Below, piece by piece: positions 5,377 to 6,977 of a DNA stretch of 6,977 nt. The notes under the pieces were generated by a model. That model saw only the letters and a program-made list of their open reading frames with translations, was not told the origin of the DNA and searched no databases. The translations under genes and the position numbers were made by a program. Origin of the DNA: Flavobacteriales bacterium (lineage in GTDB: Bacteria; Bacteroidota; Bacteroidia; Flavobacteriales_D; Sanyastnellaceae); the NCBI GenBank assembly GCA_015660615.1, contig DQKQ01000066.1, forward strand, positions 1-6,977, written 5' to 3'. The number at the start of each line of letters is the position of its first letter. Positions within the stretch are counted from its first letter, which is position 1.

Positions 5377-5389
5377 CTATATATGCTTT
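5377..5389 (-). promoter_or_regulatory. TATA/BRE promoter of the ribonucleotide reductase gene (variant)
   Basis: The minus strand reads AAAG-CATATATAG, a variant of the window's consensus. Its first base (5385) is 33 bases from the ATG, 2-3 more than for the other genes, giving a predicted leader of only a few bases. Confidence 0.65.
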
Positions 5390-5397
5390 TCTTTAAG

Positions 5398-5410
5398 GGG
5401 TTCAAAACCC
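5398..5410. repeat. Short palindrome upstream of the reductase promoter
   Basis: GGGTT (5398-5402) and AACCC (5406-5410) are inverted arms around a 3-base centre, 8 bases upstream of the BRE of the reductase promoter. The 8-mer GGGTTCAA of one arm recurs at 5472-5479. It could be an operator or a small RNA hairpin at the end of the PCNA transcript; no T-run follows it. The 108-base gap 5377-5484 holds otherwise only the promoter and leader, with tiny unsupported frames. Confidence 0.3.
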
Positions 5411-5484
5411 TACCAACCATAAGCATAGTTTGTTATACACCATTTTGATTGTTTGGCATTATTACCAAATCGGGTTCAAGACCT

Positions 5485-5730
5485 TCAAGAGATTCTTCGG
5501 AAGGTGGTTGGTCCACGAGAGGAGGTAGTGGGAACAGTTTCAAAATCCCGATCCTTCTTCATCATAGCACTCAAACTACGCTTGGTTGGAATCTCACGAC
5601 GACCCAAATCAATCAATCTATCTATCAATAGTTGGGCGGTCACTTCTTCTGTTACAGTTACTAAAGACTTAGCAGCCTCATAACTTGTTGGTTTACTTTT
5701 CTTTCTACGAATTACTATTTTCTTATTCAT
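5485..5730 (-). CDS. Small basic winged-helix-like protein co-transcribed with PCNA
   Basis: The protein has 81 residues from ATG at 5730. It begins with a basic patch (MNKKIVIRRKKSK), followed by a helical segment (SYEAAKSLVTVTEEVTAQLL) and then IPTKRSLSAMMKKDRDFETV, which looks like a recognition helix. From TAQ (31-33) onward it aligns without gaps with residues 23-58 of the protein at 3007-3264: TAQ, Leu, Gly, PT, Arg, Asp and Phe coincide. The tail is Thr/Ser/Arg-rich and probably disordered. The gene has no TATA box. AGGAG (5739-5743) inside the last codons of the PCNA gene stands 8 bases before its ATG, so it is translated from the PCNA mRNA. An in-frame TTG at 5751 is rejected because the ribosome site lies after it. 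A DNA-binding regulator is likely; the target is unknown. Confidence 0.72.
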   Translation of the reverse strand: MNKKIVIRRKKSKPTSYEAAKSLVTVTEEVTAQLLIDRLIDLGRREIPTKRSLSAMMKKDRDFETVPTTSSRGPTTFRRIS

Positions 5731-5734
5731 TTTT

Positions 5735-6469
5735 TCAACTCCTATTGGCAATTAAGGCAGTGAATTGGCATCCTTCTATGTTCCAATCGAACTCCACAGG
5801 GGATTTAACAGCACCCCTGATATCAATATCATTTTTACCAACGGCGGTTAGGCTACTGGCAACTTCTGTTGTAGTAAACAATGTTGGCCCTACTTCTCCA
5901 GATAAATCTACTGGATGTTTCCAGATAACGGGTTCGTCTTGAGAATTGGATTGGAAAACAATGTTGGAGGTTTCTTCTTCGACCTCGGCAGATAAAGTAA
6001 ATGAAATAGTCTTTTCAACGGTTCTTAGGAAGTCTTTGACGTTTTTGCCGGGGATTGTGGTCTGATAGTCCCAATCTCTCTGTGGCCAAATGCTCACTCG
6101 GTTCATCAAATCAAGACGCAATAATTTTACTGTTTGACTGATACCATTGGCCAGCAATCGGAAACGAAGATTCTCATTGTGGTGATCGAGTGCTAAAGTC
6201 AATTCATCTTTGGCAATCAAAGTCTTAATGATAGCACCCATTCGAGCAAAAATTACTCCGACTTCTTGTGGTTCAGTAAACTTCCATTCATAAGATTGGA
6301 AAGCGTCAGCAGGGATAACTACTCTTAACATTTTATAATGATTACCATCAACTAACATCACAGAAAGTCCTGATTCATCAAAACAAAGAATACCTTCTTC
6401 ATTGATGGCCTCAAATCCACGCAGGATATTCTTAGCGAGTGGAACTCTAAGAGTAGCGTTAAGACTCAT
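5735..6469 (-). CDS. pcn: DNA sliding clamp, PCNA family
   Basis: The protein has 244 residues, the usual length of archaeal PCNA (about 245-250). The first domain shows the family pattern: LAKNILRGFEAINEEGILCF, then GLSVMLVDGNHYKMLRVVIP and ADAFQSYEW, corresponding to GL-x-x-x-AxD-x-x-H and the acidic-aromatic strand that follows. VGVIFARMGAIIKTL matches the helix before the long strand DELTLALD. The second domain contains KNVKDFLRTVEKT, then LFTTTEVASSLTAVGKNDIDI. The protein ends PVEFDWNIEGCQFTALIANRS, matching the final beta hairpin and the L-A-x-R end. It should form a ring around DNA, tethering polymerase, ligase and nucleases. No clamp loader lies in this window. Its 3' end holds the ribosome site of the downstream winged-helix-like gene. 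T4 gp45-type clamps are a poorer match. Confidence 0.9.
   Translation of the reverse strand: MSLNATLRVPLAKNILRGFEAINEEGILCFDESGLSVMLVDGNHYKMLRVVIPADAFQSYEWKFTEPQEVGVIFARMGAIIKTLIAKDELTLALDHHNENLRFRLLANGISQTVKLLRLDLMNRVSIWPQRDWDYQTTIPGKNVKDFLRTVEKTISFTLSAEVEEETSNIVFQSNSQDEPVIWKHPVDLSGEVGPTLFTTTEVASSLTAVGKNDIDIRGAVKSPVEFDWNIEGCQFTALIANRS
5739..5743 (-). promoter_or_regulatory. Ribosome binding site of the gene downstream of PCNA
   Basis: AGGAG lies 8 bases before the ATG at 5730 and within the codons for the last residues (Arg-Ser) of PCNA. It fixes the start of the downstream gene and implies translation from the PCNA mRNA. Confidence 0.75.
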
Positions 6470-6491
6470 GGGTTAAAGTAGATGTAAGCAC

Positions 6492-6504
6492 CTATTTATG
6501 CTTA
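6492..6504 (-). promoter_or_regulatory. TATA/BRE promoter of the PCNA gene
   Basis: The minus strand reads TAAG-CATAAATAG, with its first base at 6500, 31 bases from the ATG at 6469. The TAA of the BRE (6502-6504) is the stop codon of the upstream gene. No ribosome site follows. Confidence 0.75.
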
Positions 6505-6903
6505 TGGGTGTTGAAGACGATATATTCCTGAATACAATATGTTTTCCCAATTAATGGATTCGTAATGCATCATTCCGGGAAAAATACCTAATGACCAAGT
6601 GCCTTTAGCACCCTTAATCTCTCGCATAACCCATTTTTCTATATCTTCACTACCCATGGCTGGTGGTTCCATCCATACTTGCCATACTTGATCTCTGGCC
6701 CCTGTAGTCCAATAATAAGGATATTGGGGGTTAGTGTTGCCAGTAACATTTGAATCTACATCTTTACGAACCCACGTTAATCCCTCAAACTCACTAAGGA
6801 TTGCTTGTTCTCTATCAGATGCGGCATTGGTATGGCCAGATAATAACCACTTTTTTAAGGTGTTGGAAGAAACTGTAGAACCACTTAACCTTTTCGCCGC
6901 CAT
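6502..6903 (-). CDS. Orphan Trp-rich protein, 133 residues, function unknown
   Basis: I do not recognise this family. The protein is rich in tryptophan (eight in 133 residues, for example KKW, YYW, QVWQVW, EKWV, GTWS). It has a Ser/Thr-rich basic N-terminus (MAAKRLSGSTVSSNTLKKWL). The second half (DIEKWVMREIKGAKGTWSLG, then NILYSGIYRL) looks like one helix followed by beta strands. No membrane segment, signal peptide, Cys cluster or catalytic motif is seen. The ATG at 6903 is supported by a TATA box whose first base is 31 bases upstream. The stop falls in the BRE of the PCNA promoter, so the genes abut but have separate promoters. Neighbourhood suggests an accessory role in replication or host takeover, without direct evidence. 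Confidence 0.75.
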   Translation of the reverse strand: MAAKRLSGSTVSSNTLKKWLLSGHTNAASDREQAILSEFEGLTWVRKDVDSNVTGNTNPQYPYYWTTGARDQVWQVWMEPPAMGSEDIEKWVMREIKGAKGTWSLGIFPGMMHYESINWENILYSGIYRLQHP

Positions 6904-6925
6904 AGTATATTTTACAATCTTGCTG

Positions 6926-6938
6926 TTATTTATGCTTT
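6926..6938 (-). promoter_or_regulatory. TATA/BRE promoter of the Trp-rich orphan gene
   Basis: The minus strand reads AAAG-CATAAATAA, with its first base at 6934, 31 bases from the ATG at 6903. The spacer is AT-rich with no ribosome site. Confidence 0.72.
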
Positions 6939-6977
6939 AGCATATACGGATTCCAATGTTTAACGCTTTTGAGAATA
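6926..6977 (-). other. Possible 3' end of an upstream gene cut by the window edge
   Basis: From the right edge two minus-strand frames stay open for more than ten codons: one ends in TAA at 6926-6928 inside the next promoter (tail HWNPYMLKHK), the other in TAA at 6937-6939. Given the tight packing elsewhere, one probably belongs to a preceding gene, but the choice cannot be made from the sequence present. Confidence 0.3.

Noticed and set aside
5390..5460. Tiny frames (8 and 20 codons) between the PCNA unit and the reductase
   Set aside because: They have no promoter at the standard distance, no ribosome site and no distinctive composition.
5465..5490. GGGTTCAAGACC on the plus strand as the T-arm of a tRNA
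   Set aside because: The arm does not pair properly, and no acceptor, anticodon or D arm can be found around it.
5731..5751. Longer form of the protein at 5485-5730 starting at TTG 5751
   Set aside because: The AGGAG ribosome site lies downstream of that TTG and is well placed for the ATG at 5730.
743..6938. T4-like bacteriophage late promoters (TATAAATA) instead of archaeal TATA boxes
   Set aside because: T4 late genes carry a Shine-Dalgarno site between promoter and ATG. Here eight of nine spacers have none and the distance is nearly constant at 30-31, fitting leaderless archaeal starts; the clamp is also PCNA-like rather than gp45-like. It remains the main alternative.

Overview
The window is a compact, AT-rich stretch in which every supportable gene lies on the minus strand, so it reads from right to left. 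It looks like part of a double-stranded DNA virus genome that infects an archaeon, or an integrated copy of one. Three observations support this. The sliding clamp is of the PCNA type. Nine genes share an almost invariant promoter, AAAG(T/C)ATAAATAG, placed so that transcription would begin at or within a few bases of the start codon, which is the archaeal TATA-box geometry with leaderless mRNAs. Genes are mostly small, tightly packed and unrecognised, with isolated nucleic-acid enzymes among them. The host lineage cannot be fixed from the window; a low-GC marine archaeon would fit, but that is inference. A T4-like bacteriophage was considered, because its late promoters contain TATAAATA, and found less likely.

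Layout in transcription order: a possible 3' end of an upstream gene (6926-6977); an orphan Trp-rich protein (6502-6903); PCNA (5735-6469), which overlaps the ribosome binding site of a small winged-helix-like protein (5485-5730); an adenosylcobalamin-dependent class II ribonucleotide reductase (3322-5352); a second small winged-helix-like protein related to the first (3007-3264); a three-gene unit made of a 48-residue protein (2796-2942), a coiled-coil plus membrane-anchor protein with a TTG start (2478-2792), and a possible 34-residue membrane peptide coupled by a GTGA overlap (2377-2481); a small Cys-rich putative zinc protein (2010-2351); an orphan 177-residue protein (1451-1984); a von Willebrand A domain protein with an intact MIDAS metal site (781-1425); and an ATP-dependent DNA ligase with a WGR-like N-terminus, cut by the left edge (1-721).

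Functionally, the clamp, the reductase and the ligase form a replication and nucleotide-supply set: dNTP production, polymerase processivity and nick sealing. The two winged-helix-like proteins are candidate regulators. The 2377-2942 unit is a candidate membrane-active cassette. Most genes have their own promoter rather than belonging to one long operon. Genes that lie inside transcription units (2478-2792 and 5485-5730) are preceded by Shine-Dalgarno-like purine tracts, whereas promoter-proximal genes, except the reductase, are not. There are no RNA genes, insertion sequences or CRISPR arrays that I can support, and no gene-free stretch longer than about 300 bases.
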